Source: Ignavibacteriales bacterium
GTDB taxonomy: Bacteria > Bacteroidota > Ignavibacteria > Ignavibacteriales > Ignavibacteriaceae
Length of the DNA: 64,000 bases
NCBI GenBank assembly: GCA_020061995.1
Contig: JAGUXE010000166.1
Location: 1 to 64,000, forward strand
Reading direction: 5' to 3'
Part shown: positions 54,237 through 62,945 of the stretch, in pieces
Layout of the letters: every line of letters starts with the position of its first letter
Numbering within the stretch: the first letter of the stretch is position 1
Notes under the pieces: model-generated
Told to the model about the DNA's origin: nothing
Database searches by the model: none
Seen by the model: the letters and a program-made list of their open reading frames with translations, nothing else
Position numbers and translations under genes: made by a program

Positions 54237-54713
54237 CTATTTATTCAAAAAATACTTACCATAGATGACTAATGCCTCACCCAAAGAATAAAAATCATTA
54301 ATTTCAGCAAGAATTGAGTATTCATTCTTTAAGTAAAACCGTCTTGTTTTATCATAGCTCTCTTTCGAAGAAGTTTCGGCCAAAAGCCATCTGCCGTTTT
54401 GTTGTTTAACGAAATCTTCAGCATGTTTTAGTAATGCAGATCCAACCCCCTTGCGAGCCGTATTTGCATCAACAACAATCCAGTAAAGATCATACACAGC
54501 ATCTGTGATAGGTCTTTTCCCGGTGCAGTGATAACCGTAAACAACATCTTCTTCTTCATACACGAACAGATGATAATCGGTCTGTCCGGGAATATTAATC
54601 GCTATATCGATCAGTTCAAGGGCAACATCAACGTCACCATCGTTAAACTGAGATATAGAGCGAAGTATATTTTCTAAAGCCTGTCTGTCAGACGGCTTTA
54701 TTTTGCGAATCAT
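54237..54713 (-). CDS. GNAT family N-acetyltransferase
   Basis: The 158-residue protein is a single GNAT domain: MIRKIKPSDRQALENILRSI at the start, the acetyl-CoA loop ARKGVGSALLKHAEDF (R-x-x-G-x-G/A pattern) and a C-terminal TRRFYLKNEYSILAEINDFY. I prefer the ATG at 54713, supported by AGAGG 5 bases upstream, over one at 54734. It overlaps the upstream ATP-grasp gene and precedes kamA by 13 bp. In methanogens and some bacteria, KamA (AblA) is paired with an acetyltransferase (AblB) that makes N-epsilon-acetyl-beta-lysine, but AblB is much longer (about 270). The substrate of this enzyme is inferred only from position. Confidence 0.88.
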   Translation of the reverse strand: MIRKIKPSDRQALENILRSISQFNDGDVDVALELIDIAINIPGQTDYHLFVYEEEDVVYGYHCTGKRPITDAVYDLYWIVVDANTARKGVGSALLKHAEDFVKQQNGRWLLAETSSKESYDKTRRFYLKNEYSILAEINDFYSLGEALVIYGKYFLNK

Positions 54714-55749
54714 GATCGCCTCTTTTAAGAGCAAAACTTGCTATGGTAAATAATAGTTCGGGATATGATAAACCCGCTGCCGAAGCGGCACGACTAAATC
54801 CGCTGTCGGTTGAAATATCCGGATTGGGATTAACTTCAATAACATAAGGAATGTCATTATCGGTTAATCGAATATCCACGCGTGCGTAATCTCTACATTC
54901 AATAGCACTAAATGCATTGATTGCGGTTTCTTCTAAAATCTTTTTCTGTTGCTTAGAAATAATTGCCGGGCAACTCGGCACCGTGTTCTTGTAATAAACT
55001 GTATCAGCAACCCATTTCCCTTCATAGGTAACAATTTTCGGAAGTCCATCAGGAAGTCCGTCAAACTTTATTTCTGAAATAGGAAGAGGCTTATCGCCCA
55101 AAAGCGCCACATTGAATTCTCTTCCTTCAATAAATTCTTCAATTATAATTTCTTGTTTAAAATGTTCGAATAAGAAATTGATTTGTTTTTTTAAAGCTTC
55201 AAAATTATTTACAACTGAATTTTCAGATATTCCGATACTTGCATCTTCCTTTAATAATTTAGTGATAACCGGAAAGGTAAGTTCGAAGTCAGCTTCTGAA
55301 AGATTATCCTCTTCTCTACAAATAATATATGAAGGAGTTTTAATATTGAAAGCCTTAAGAATATGCTTGGTAAATGCTTTGTTCAAACAATTTGCAAGAG
55401 TTTGCGGTCTATTCCCGGTGTAGGGAATGTCCATTAATTCATAAACACCTGCATTGTATGATTCAAAAGAAGCAATTCCTTCTACCGATTCTACAAAGTT
55501 AAAAATAACATCGGGGGCAATGGTGTTTAGCTTAAAAAAAGTGTTGCTTATATTTCTATCAATGGGAAGAATTTCAACTTCGGTAAAATAGTTTTTGAGT
55601 GATGAAATGATAATATCAATTTCTTGTGCAAAGGAGTTTTCGGAAAGATCTTGAACGACATTCGTAGAATCATGCTCTTTACCTGTATACAAAGAGTATA
55701 CACTAACGGGAGAGTTATAACAGACTACTATTTTTGCATTAATCTTCAT
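54688..55749 (-). CDS. ATP-grasp ligase, D-Ala-D-Ala ligase-like (second of a tandem pair)
   Basis: The 353-residue protein has a pre-ATP-grasp N-terminal domain (DVIFNFVESVEGIASFESY), LMDIPYTGNRPQTLANCLNK, an ATP-grasp core with IEEFIEGREFNVALLG, and the metal-binding end CRDYARVDIRLTDNDIPYVIEVNPNPD. It resembles Ddl and the ATP-grasp peptide ligases but lacks the canonical Ddl N-terminal motif. The usual K-P-x-x-E-G-S-S-x-G phosphate loop is changed to KLLKEDASIGI, unlike the adjacent paralogue. It overlaps the first ATP-grasp gene by four bases. It should couple an amino acid or acid to an amine with ATP. A beta-amino acid substrate is inferred from kamA. Confidence 0.86.
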   Translation of the reverse strand: MKINAKIVVCYNSPVSVYSLYTGKEHDSTNVVQDLSENSFAQEIDIIISSLKNYFTEVEILPIDRNISNTFFKLNTIAPDVIFNFVESVEGIASFESYNAGVYELMDIPYTGNRPQTLANCLNKAFTKHILKAFNIKTPSYIICREEDNLSEADFELTFPVITKLLKEDASIGISENSVVNNFEALKKQINFLFEHFKQEIIIEEFIEGREFNVALLGDKPLPISEIKFDGLPDGLPKIVTYEGKWVADTVYYKNTVPSCPAIISKQQKKILEETAINAFSAIECRDYARVDIRLTDNDIPYVIEVNPNPDISTDSGFSRAASAAGLSYPELLFTIASFALKRGDHDSQNKAV

Positions 55750-56804
55750 ATTAAGCTATACCGTTTTGCCGCTGAATATAAAACCTTATTAAGCATCTCC
55801 GAGTAGGACATCCCCGCAGTACGTGCTGCTTTCGGGAAACATGAATTATCCTTTGGATCGGGTAAAATACCCGGCAACGGATTTACTTCAATTACATTTG
55901 GAATGCCTCTTTCATCTAAGCGAATATCGATTCTGCTCCAATCTCTGCATCTTAAAACAGAGTATGTGCGCAAACATGTTTCTTTAATTTGATTTTCAAG
56001 ATTTTTATCGATTGAAGCAGGGCAGGAGAATACATCAAGAGGATTTTCTTTTGAATCAAGAATCCATTTAGCTTCATATGAATAAATCGGGATAAAATTC
56101 TCCGGGAAATCTTGATAAAGAATTTCTACAATAGGGAGGACTTCAATTTCGTTTCCATTACCAATCATGGCAACCGTGAACTCTCTTCCGGGTAGAAATT
56201 CTTCAATCAAAGCAGATTGATGATATTCATTTAAAATTCTTTCTGCTTCTCTTGTTAATTCTTCAATGTTGTTAACAAAAGAGGAAGAAAAAATTCCTTT
56301 GCTTGATCCTTCTGCGTTTGGTTTTATAATAAGTGGAAAACGTAAAGCAATATTTTTTATTTCATTAATATCATTTACAGTTAAAAAAGAGGGAGTTGGA
56401 ATTTTGTAATAAGATAAAATTTCTTTTGTGCGACCTTTATCTAAACAAATAGATAATGTTAATGGATCGGAACCTGTGTAAGGTATGTTAAGCATTTCAA
56501 GAATTGCAGGAATTTGAGCTTCTCTGCTTATTCCGTAAAATCCTTCTGCAACATTAAAAACTATGTCGGGTTTTAAATCTCTTAACTTATCGAAAGCGTT
56601 TTCATCCGCTTCAATCAAGGTTACGGAGTGATATAGCGAAAGAGCATCTCTAACTGCGTTAATTGTTTCCCGTGTATCCCATTCAGCAAAAGTATCTATT
56701 TTTTTTTGTTGAGTGTTAACCTGGGAAGAATTTTGAAGAAGAGATAGTGGTTCGATGAAAGTTTCACTTTCCGGCTTTACATTGAATGTAAGAGCAGCAT
56801 TCAA
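55746..56804 (-). CDS. ATP-grasp ligase, D-Ala-D-Ala ligase-like (first of a tandem pair)
   Basis: This 352-residue paralogue of the next gene starts at a TTG (56804). It has no in-frame ATG near its start and reads MNAALTFNVKPE. It shows LKPDIVFNVAEGFYGISREA, MLNIPYTGSDPLTLSICLDK, the intact phosphate loop KPNAEGSSKGI, EEFLPGREFTVAMIG and CRDWSRIDIRLDERGIPNV followed by NPLPGILPD. The pairing resembles two successive ligation steps. It is the first gene of the kamA operon, 51 bases downstream of a good Bacteroidota promoter. It is not a housekeeping ddl: the GGxSxE motif is absent and no mur genes are near. Confidence 0.86.
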   Translation of the reverse strand: MNAALTFNVKPESETFIEPLSLLQNSSQVNTQQKKIDTFAEWDTRETINAVRDALSLYHSVTLIEADENAFDKLRDLKPDIVFNVAEGFYGISREAQIPAILEMLNIPYTGSDPLTLSICLDKGRTKEILSYYKIPTPSFLTVNDINEIKNIALRFPLIIKPNAEGSSKGIFSSSFVNNIEELTREAERILNEYHQSALIEEFLPGREFTVAMIGNGNEIEVLPIVEILYQDFPENFIPIYSYEAKWILDSKENPLDVFSCPASIDKNLENQIKETCLRTYSVLRCRDWSRIDIRLDERGIPNVIEVNPLPGILPDPKDNSCFPKAARTAGMSYSEMLNKVLYSAAKRYSLI

Positions 56805-56855
56805 TCTTACATTAAGAGAAGAAAAAATTTTATTATTCCTTTATTTTTTTTTGTG

Positions 56856-56885
56856 CAAATATAATTAATATAAATATCATGTCAA
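56856..56885 (-). promoter_or_regulatory. Putative promoter of the ATP-grasp/GNAT/kamA operon
   Basis: On the minus strand, TTGACA (56885-56880) is followed by TATATTTG (56863-56856). TTG to TATATTTG has exactly 19 intervening bases, matching the Bacteroidota -33/-7 pattern, and TTGACA is also a perfect sigma70 -35 box. The gene start lies 51 bases downstream, within a very AT-rich gap after recG. Confidence 0.6.
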
Positions 56886-56973
56886 TCATTTTTATCACTT
56901 GAATGAAAAAAAAATAAAAATATTTTTTAAAAATTTTATGATGAAGATGTTAAGAAGTGATTAAAAAAAATGT

Positions 56974-59175
56974 TTATGCAATTTTTGCATACTTAAGGTT
57001 GTTAGAATAATGATCGATGAGATGCTTTCGGATAATATCATGCTGCCGGTTTCTTAACTGATGGTCCTCTTCGATAATTTTAAACGCCTCTCGTTTTGCT
57101 TTAACAAGAATTTCTCCGTCAGTTGTAATGTCAACATATCTGAACTCAGGAAACCCGCTTTGTTGAATACCAAATATGTCACCGGGTCCTCGCAACTTTA
57201 AATCTATTTCGGCGATTTTAAATCCATCAAGATATTTAACCATTGCCTGTAATCGTACGGATGATTTGTATTTATCAAGTTGCGCCGTTGACAGATACTC
57301 GAGATTGCGGGTAAAGCGTTGTGTTGATGCTACGAATTCATCTTTAGTAACTAAAATGCAGTGAGATTGTTCTGTGCCCCTTCCGATTCTTCCCCTTAAT
57401 TGATGCAGTTGTGATAAACCAAATCGATGTGCATCATTTATAATCATAATATTTGCAGATGGAATATCAATTCCCACCTCAATAACGGTAGTTGAGATAA
57501 GTACGCCAATTTTTTTCTCGGCGAACAAGAGCATTATCTCTTCTTTCTCGCTCCATTTCATTTTACCATGAATCAATCCAACGGTTATTTCTTTGAAGTA
57601 AGTCTCTTTCAGTTCGCTGTAATAACTTGTTGCCGCCTTCAGTTCAAGTTTTTCTGAATCTTCAACCAAAGGATATACGATGAAAGATTGATTTCCCTTT
57701 TCTAACTCTTTAATAACAAATGAATAGATATCCGGAAGCCGACTTTCTCCCCGAAGATAAGTTTTAATCGGAATTCTGTTCTTGGGCATTTCATTTATTA
57801 TGGAAATATCAAGATCACCATAAACAGTCATTGATAATGTTCGAGGTATCGGAGTTGCTGACATTACCAGAACATCAGGAGCTATTCCTTTCTTCATCAA
57901 TAAAGATCTCTGCACAACACCAAAACGATGCTGTTCATCAATGACGACTAATCCCAAATTCTTAAACTGTACATTCGCTTCGAATAATGCATGTGTGCCG
58001 ATGATAATATTTGCTTCTTGCAGTACAATGGATTCAAGTTGCTTGTTCCTCTCACTTTTCTTTTGTCCGCCGATTAATAGAGAAACATTTACTTTATAGT
58101 CGGGATACGTTTCATTGAACTTCTGCAATAAACTTGAAATATTTTTTGAATGCTGATCTGCAAGAATTTCGGTTGGCGCCATTAAAACAGCTTGATAACC
58201 GTTATCAATTGCAATTAAGATTGATATTAGTGCGACTATAGTTTTACCGCTTCCAACATCTCCCTGTAATAATCTGTTCATCGGTTGAGTGCTTGCCATA
58301 TCAACACGGATATCGTGAAGAACATTTTTTTGTGCTTCGGTCAGTTCAAACGGAAGTATTTTTAGAAAGTCACTAACTATTTTTGTTCGAATAGGTAAAG
58401 AAATGCCGGGGACTTTTTCTTTGTAATTATATTTGCGTGCTGCAACAAGTATTTCGAGATAAAAGAGTTCTTCAAACTTCAACCTTAGATCAGCCTGTTT
58501 AATGCTTTCGTTCGAATCCGGAAAATGTTTCTGTTGAACAGTCTCTTTTAATGAAAGAAGATTGTTTTTTTGTAAAATATAATCGGGCAAAGTCTCTTCA
58601 ACATCATTTATATAAGTTTCAAGTGCGTAGGAAATAATTTTACGCAAACTGAGATCACCGATATTTTTATTCTTTAATTCTTTTGATATTCGATAAAACG
58701 GAATAATCTTTCCCGTATTGTAAAACACCTGTGATTCATCTTCAGTTATCTGATCAAAATCGGGATGAGTGAATTGAAGTTCATTAAATTTTGAAATTGT
58801 CGGTTTGCCCGATATTGCGAAAAGTTGCCCGCTTTCAAAACGGTCTTTAAAATACTTAACCCCTTGAAACCAAACACAGCTAAAGAAACCATCTTGATCA
58901 CGCAGACTAACCGAAAATATTTCTTTTTTACCGAAGCGTCGTGATTCTTTACTAACAACCTTTGCAATGACAGTCAACTCACCGTCAAATCCGTTTAATG
59001 TTAGTTCAAATGCTTTGTTTGAAGAGATGATAGTGGTTCTATCCAAATAACGTGAGGGAAAATAGAAGAGGAGATCGCGTATCGTTTTTAAACCGCAACT
59101 TGCAAAAACTTCGGCGCGCTTAGGTCCTACTGATTTTAAGAATTGAACCGAGTCATTCAGCTTTGATGTTGGCAT
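56974..59175 (-). CDS. recG: ATP-dependent DNA helicase RecG
   Basis: RecG is a branch-migration helicase that reverses stalled forks. The 733-residue protein has an N-terminal wedge/OB domain (LFYFPSRYLDRTT, IAKVVSKESRRFG), helicase motif I LLQGDVGSGKTIVAL, APTEILADQHSKN, DEQHRFGVVQR, MSATPIPRTLSMTVYGDLD, and the C-terminal TTVIEVGIDIPSANIM and HQLRGRIGRG motifs, ending with RGPGDIFGIQQSGFPEFRY. It is slightly longer than E. coli RecG (693). It is read from its own region upstream of the kamA operon and is a probable core gene. Confidence 0.97.
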   Translation of the reverse strand: MPTSKLNDSVQFLKSVGPKRAEVFASCGLKTIRDLLFYFPSRYLDRTTIISSNKAFELTLNGFDGELTVIAKVVSKESRRFGKKEIFSVSLRDQDGFFSCVWFQGVKYFKDRFESGQLFAISGKPTISKFNELQFTHPDFDQITEDESQVFYNTGKIIPFYRISKELKNKNIGDLSLRKIISYALETYINDVEETLPDYILQKNNLLSLKETVQQKHFPDSNESIKQADLRLKFEELFYLEILVAARKYNYKEKVPGISLPIRTKIVSDFLKILPFELTEAQKNVLHDIRVDMASTQPMNRLLQGDVGSGKTIVALISILIAIDNGYQAVLMAPTEILADQHSKNISSLLQKFNETYPDYKVNVSLLIGGQKKSERNKQLESIVLQEANIIIGTHALFEANVQFKNLGLVVIDEQHRFGVVQRSLLMKKGIAPDVLVMSATPIPRTLSMTVYGDLDISIINEMPKNRIPIKTYLRGESRLPDIYSFVIKELEKGNQSFIVYPLVEDSEKLELKAATSYYSELKETYFKEITVGLIHGKMKWSEKEEIMLLFAEKKIGVLISTTVIEVGIDIPSANIMIINDAHRFGLSQLHQLRGRIGRGTEQSHCILVTKDEFVASTQRFTRNLEYLSTAQLDKYKSSVRLQAMVKYLDGFKIAEIDLKLRGPGDIFGIQQSGFPEFRYVDITTDGEILVKAKREAFKIIEEDHQLRNRQHDIIRKHLIDHYSNNLKYAKIA

Positions 59176-59278
59176 TTATATAAAAGGATTTTTTCAATTA
59201 ATGAAATCAATTTTACAAAAAAGCGGAATGAATAAAAAGGAGGGAAGGGAAAATGTGCGCATGTGTGAAATCGTTGGG

Positions 59279-61117
59279 TTAGGTTAATTTTACTTCATAC
59301 TTGTCCTCAAAAAATTCATTCAATACTTTTTTGTCCGTCTCGTTAATTAAAAATCTTTTTTCTTTATCATTTAACTCACATACTCCAAAATTCTTGATGT
59401 AATTTCCGTTTAAAGAATAATAGTCAGAGGAGTAAGGTTTGCTCGTGGTCTTGATGTAATACCAAAAAATATTGGACTCCATTATTTTCTTTATTATTCT
59501 CATTTCTGCCTCTGAACTACCTACAACTGCTAATCCGTTGTAAAAAAGTAAATCATCATCAGAATTAACAATAAAATTTGGTGTTCTGTCGGAATACTTA
59601 GGAAAGAACATTTTATTTTTAATCTTTTCTAATGACTGAGTTCTCCCAAAAGCGAACCAGTTTTCATAGTTTCCTTTTCCTTTGTCTCTTTCTGCTAAAA
59701 TCTTCCTTTTGTTTTGTAAATATTTGTAAGCTTCCGGAAATTTTTCCTTCAATAATTTTTCATCAAGAAGTCTAGGCTTATTTTTTTGGTCGTATGGGAA
59801 AATTACTTTCTCTTTGAGTTTATTTAAGCTTATCTCACGACTTAACTTATTTGAGTTGACAATATCTTTACAGATTCCTTTTTCAATTTTATAAAGACTG
59901 CCATTTTGCAAATAGAAAAAAAAATTGTCTTCGTCAACAGGTCTAAATATGTAAATGTCGTTCTTTAAGGTCGCAATACCATGTCTAGTTTGGTATAGTT
60001 CGCCAAACGGAATTCCAGTAGACTCGATTTTGGATATCGTTTTATTATCTTTAAGATTCCAACCTTTTTTTGAATCTAGAATTCTATAGTTTATTTTTTT
60101 AAAGGATTGTTTCTCCTTTAATTTTTTGCTTTCAGATTGAGTATATAAAATAAAATCCCGTTTTAAATTTTCAATAAAACAAATACAAGTATAAGTGTTT
60201 TTCGATTTGAAGACTTGTTCCGAACCAAAGTCTATAATGCTGATAGCAAGTTCATTTTTTTGAAAATAGTTTCTTAAAGACCTTCCGTTTAGACTTTTAA
60301 AAAATGAATTCATTGTGATGAATCCGAGAATTCCATTATCGGCTAAATTCTCAATTGCAATTTGGAAGAACGGAATATATAAGTCAGAATTACCTGATTT
60401 ACAAACTTCCCAATTCTTTAATTTCTCCTTTGTCTCTGTATCAAGATTTCTTGCACAAACATAGGGTGGATTTCCAAGTATAATGTTGAAACCATTAAAG
60501 CCATCTATTTTGGACGACCAGTTAAAATCAAGTGAATCCCCTTGAAATAAGTTGAAGTCAAATTTTATTATGTCTTCTCCTGATTGCAATGCTAATAAGG
60601 AAAGTAGCAACTTAGTTCGGTTTACAGAATATTCTTGGATGTCTAAGCCGAAAATATTGTTTTTGAATATTTCTGAATAGGTTTTACCTGTTCTGTTTTT
60701 TAATTCACTGGAAGCGTTGAACAAAAATCCACCACAGCCCATTGCAATATCAGATATATTAATCGGGTCATCTACGGAGTTGATTTTCTCAAACGTTTTA
60801 GAAACAATAAAAGTCCTAATCTTTTGAGGCGTATAAATAGCACCATTTATAATTCTGTCGGCAGGAGATACTACAAATTCAAAAAGTTCAATTAGTTCTT
60901 CAAACCCAAACTTAGTTGTATCAGTATTAATCACTGATACAAATTCAGTGAGTGAGGAGTATTCCTCTTTTTCAGTTATGATAATGGAATATGACTTAAG
61001 GAACTGGTTTTTTTCAGGTTTTAAATTATTGATTTCAAGAAATGCAGAAACGATAAGTCTGTCCACATCTTTTGGGGTTGTGGAATATTGACTTAAATAT
61101 TTGAATGAATTTCTCAT
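59279..61117 (-). CDS. N6-adenine DNA methyltransferase (Type II / Eco57I-like) with specificity domain
   Basis: I choose the ATG at 61117 because it overlaps the preceding stop in ATGA; an upstream in-frame start (61177) would overlap more. The 612-residue protein has the helical N-terminal part, motif X (YTPQKIRTFIV, 95-105), SAM motif I SDIAMGCGGF (122-131, changed from the usual DPACGSG), motif IV NPPY (216-219) and a C-terminal TaqI-like target-recognition region (about 370-600). Only about 90 residues precede the methyltransferase core, too few for the nuclease of a Type IIG enzyme. It is last in a four-gene operon with a kinase, a receiver and an unknown protein. Confidence 0.87.
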   Translation of the reverse strand: MRNSFKYLSQYSTTPKDVDRLIVSAFLEINNLKPEKNQFLKSYSIIITEKEEYSSLTEFVSVINTDTTKFGFEELIELFEFVVSPADRIINGAIYTPQKIRTFIVSKTFEKINSVDDPINISDIAMGCGGFLFNASSELKNRTGKTYSEIFKNNIFGLDIQEYSVNRTKLLLSLLALQSGEDIIKFDFNLFQGDSLDFNWSSKIDGFNGFNIILGNPPYVCARNLDTETKEKLKNWEVCKSGNSDLYIPFFQIAIENLADNGILGFITMNSFFKSLNGRSLRNYFQKNELAISIIDFGSEQVFKSKNTYTCICFIENLKRDFILYTQSESKKLKEKQSFKKINYRILDSKKGWNLKDNKTISKIESTGIPFGELYQTRHGIATLKNDIYIFRPVDEDNFFFYLQNGSLYKIEKGICKDIVNSNKLSREISLNKLKEKVIFPYDQKNKPRLLDEKLLKEKFPEAYKYLQNKRKILAERDKGKGNYENWFAFGRTQSLEKIKNKMFFPKYSDRTPNFIVNSDDDLLFYNGLAVVGSSEAEMRIIKKIMESNIFWYYIKTTSKPYSSDYYSLNGNYIKNFGVCELNDKEKRFLINETDKKVLNEFFEDKYEVKLT

Positions 61118-61821
61118 ACTAAATATGGGCAGTTTAATTTTGGATCCCACGCCCACTCCATAGGACTTTTGAGCCAAAAGTTTTCTAACGAATTAAAATA
61201 GGGGCGCCAAATTCTTTTTTGATAATCTTTACAAAGATTTATAAACTGCCTGTTCTCAATAAGCTTGGAGTAAATCGATGGTGAAAAGTTTGACAAAATA
61301 GTACTCACACCAAGAATTAATTCCATAGGCAAATGCATCATTCTTGGTACATCTAACTGCAATGTTTCTCCATAATCAAATTCTTCTTTTGGTTTTATTT
61401 TACTATTCTGAATATATTGTAAATGATAAAGGGGGTGAATCTCATTTGTCGAGCCTCCATTATGTCTGTCAATGTGAAAACATAAGTAATGTACTTTACC
61501 CGTTTTTGAATTTGTACCTCTAATAAGAGTTCTAAAATTCAATGAACTAAATGGGTCATTTAACTTTTCCCACTCACTAATTTTGGATTCTACATCTAAC
61601 TCAATAATGACTTCAACATTAGTAAACCCAGATGGGCATATATGTTTCAAAGTAGATTGGTCAACCTTGAATTTAATATCGGAAATGGTGTAACCCCAGA
61701 ACTCACTAGTTAAATGTTTTTTAAAGTCAACTGCCCCATAGGAAATAGAAAGATAGTTTAGAATTGACAAAAAATCTGTAACATCCTTTTTTCTTTTGGA
61801 TATAAAAGCGTTATTCTTCAA
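61114..61821 (-). CDS. Unknown 235-residue protein of the methyltransferase operon
   Basis: I do not recognise this protein. It is soluble, mixed alpha/beta, with HYLCFHIDRHNGGSTNEIHP (about residues 110-130), a QLDVPRMMHLPMELILGV stretch (about 150-170) and a C-terminal aromatic-rich segment (WKSPMEWAWDPKLNCPYLV-like end). The conserved-looking HIDRH, HPLYH and PRMMHLPM groups suggest a metal site or nuclease-like centre, but no PD-(D/E)xK, HNH or GIY-YIG pattern is clear. It begins 5 bp after the receiver gene and its stop overlaps the methyltransferase start, so it acts in the same system. It could be a nuclease, a specificity subunit or an effector. Confidence 0.6.
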   Translation of the reverse strand: MKNNAFISKRKKDVTDFLSILNYLSISYGAVDFKKHLTSEFWGYTISDIKFKVDQSTLKHICPSGFTNVEVIIELDVESKISEWEKLNDPFSSLNFRTLIRGTNSKTGKVHYLCFHIDRHNGGSTNEIHPLYHLQYIQNSKIKPKEEFDYGETLQLDVPRMMHLPMELILGVSTILSNFSPSIYSKLIENRQFINLCKDYQKRIWRPYFNSLENFWLKSPMEWAWDPKLNCPYLV

Positions 61822-61826
61822 CTCTT

Positions 61827-62945
61827 CTATAATCCCAATTCTTTTTTAGCATACTCAATTCTATCTATTTCAGAAAGATGTGGTTTCAATCCCCTATCAA
61901 CAACCCCTTCTCTTTCAAGAATTGCCAAAAGAGAAAGTACTTTACTTTCTTGCCACGGTTTTAAATCAGCAGTTGTATGTATTTTAAATGCTTCCAAAGG
62001 GTCTATCGGAACTTTAAATCCTTCACATATAGACCAAAACTCTGAACTTGCACAAAACTTTAATGGACTTGCACATTCTAGTTCTTGCAGATTTGTTATT
62101 CTCTTTAGGATTTCTACCCTTTTATCAGCTTTTAAAAAAGCCAATTTTTCACCTGAAATACTGGTAAACCAATTAACTAATCGATCAGCCCACCAACGTT
62201 TCCAACCATCTGCAAACAAGCCTTTATATTTAGCTTCATCTAAAATTGTACCCGAAAGTTTGTTCCAAACAGCTGTCGGTGTTTTTTCTAAATCAACTCC
62301 TAATCTAGCAGCGAGTATTCTTTCGTTTATTAGAGGATTCGTTTGATGGAAAAAATTCTTTATTATGAAATGAGTAAAATCATAGGGAACAGAAAAGTTT
62401 AAAAGTTTTTCAATAATTCTTTCATCAATGATTTCCAAATTGCTAACACCAATGATTTCATTAGGTTTTCTTTTAGCCCTCTGTAACCAAATGTATCCTT
62501 CTGCGAGTGATTTTAATTTGATTGAAATTTTTAACCAATTAGGTTCAGGATTGGATTTACTCACTTTGTAATCAAATAAATCGTGGCTAGTTCTATCCGA
62601 ATCATAAGTTTGTCTCATTTTCTCATCAGTAGAGCAAAGAACTATTGGAAATGAGTGGATATCTCCACGAGCAGAGATTGAACGAAGTTCTGATGTTATG
62701 GCGGTTGCGTTGAATTCTGTGCGGTCTGCACCTGAACCATCCAATCGTAAATCAATAATTAAGCCATCAAACTCATTGTTTTTCTTAGCTCTTTTAAGTT
62801 CCTTCTTTAAACTTCCGAAATCACGAAAACCTGATAAATTAAACCTGTCAACTTTAATAATTCCAGTGTCATTGAAACCATGAAGTGTTGAGATTTCAGA
62901 ACTTCCATTTTCATCGTCTATATATAAATATTTTAATTTATTCAT
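61827..62945 (-). CDS. Receiver-domain protein with large unknown output region
   Basis: The 372-residue protein opens with a receiver-like domain: YLYIDDENG (acidic pair at 10-11), candidate phosphoacceptor Asp65 in DGLIIDLRLDG, Ser/Thr in IVLCSTDEKM and Lys127 in DYKVSK. The rest (about 135-372) is alpha-helical, with no helix-turn-helix, GGDEF or other known output, and includes IIKNFFHQTNPLINERILAA and WKRWWADRLVNWFTSIS. It overlaps the kinase gene by eight bases, so the two are translated together and probably form a phosphorelay. The output probably acts on proteins or nucleic acid of the operon, which is inference. Confidence 0.72.
   Translation of the reverse strand: MNKLKYLYIDDENGSSEISTLHGFNDTGIIKVDRFNLSGFRDFGSLKKELKRAKKNNEFDGLIIDLRLDGSGADRTEFNATAITSELRSISARGDIHSFPIVLCSTDEKMRQTYDSDRTSHDLFDYKVSKSNPEPNWLKISIKLKSLAEGYIWLQRAKRKPNEIIGVSNLEIIDERIIEKLLNFSVPYDFTHFIIKNFFHQTNPLINERILAARLGVDLEKTPTAVWNKLSGTILDEAKYKGLFADGWKRWWADRLVNWFTSISGEKLAFLKADKRVEILKRITNLQELECASPLKFCASSEFWSICEGFKVPIDPLEAFKIHTTADLKPWQESKVLSLLAILEREGVVDRGLKPHLSEIDRIEYAKKELGL

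Noticed and set aside
54688..56804. Housekeeping D-alanine-D-alanine ligase (ddl)
   Set aside because: Two copies in an operon with kamA, no mur genes and no canonical Ddl N-terminal motif argue for a different substrate.
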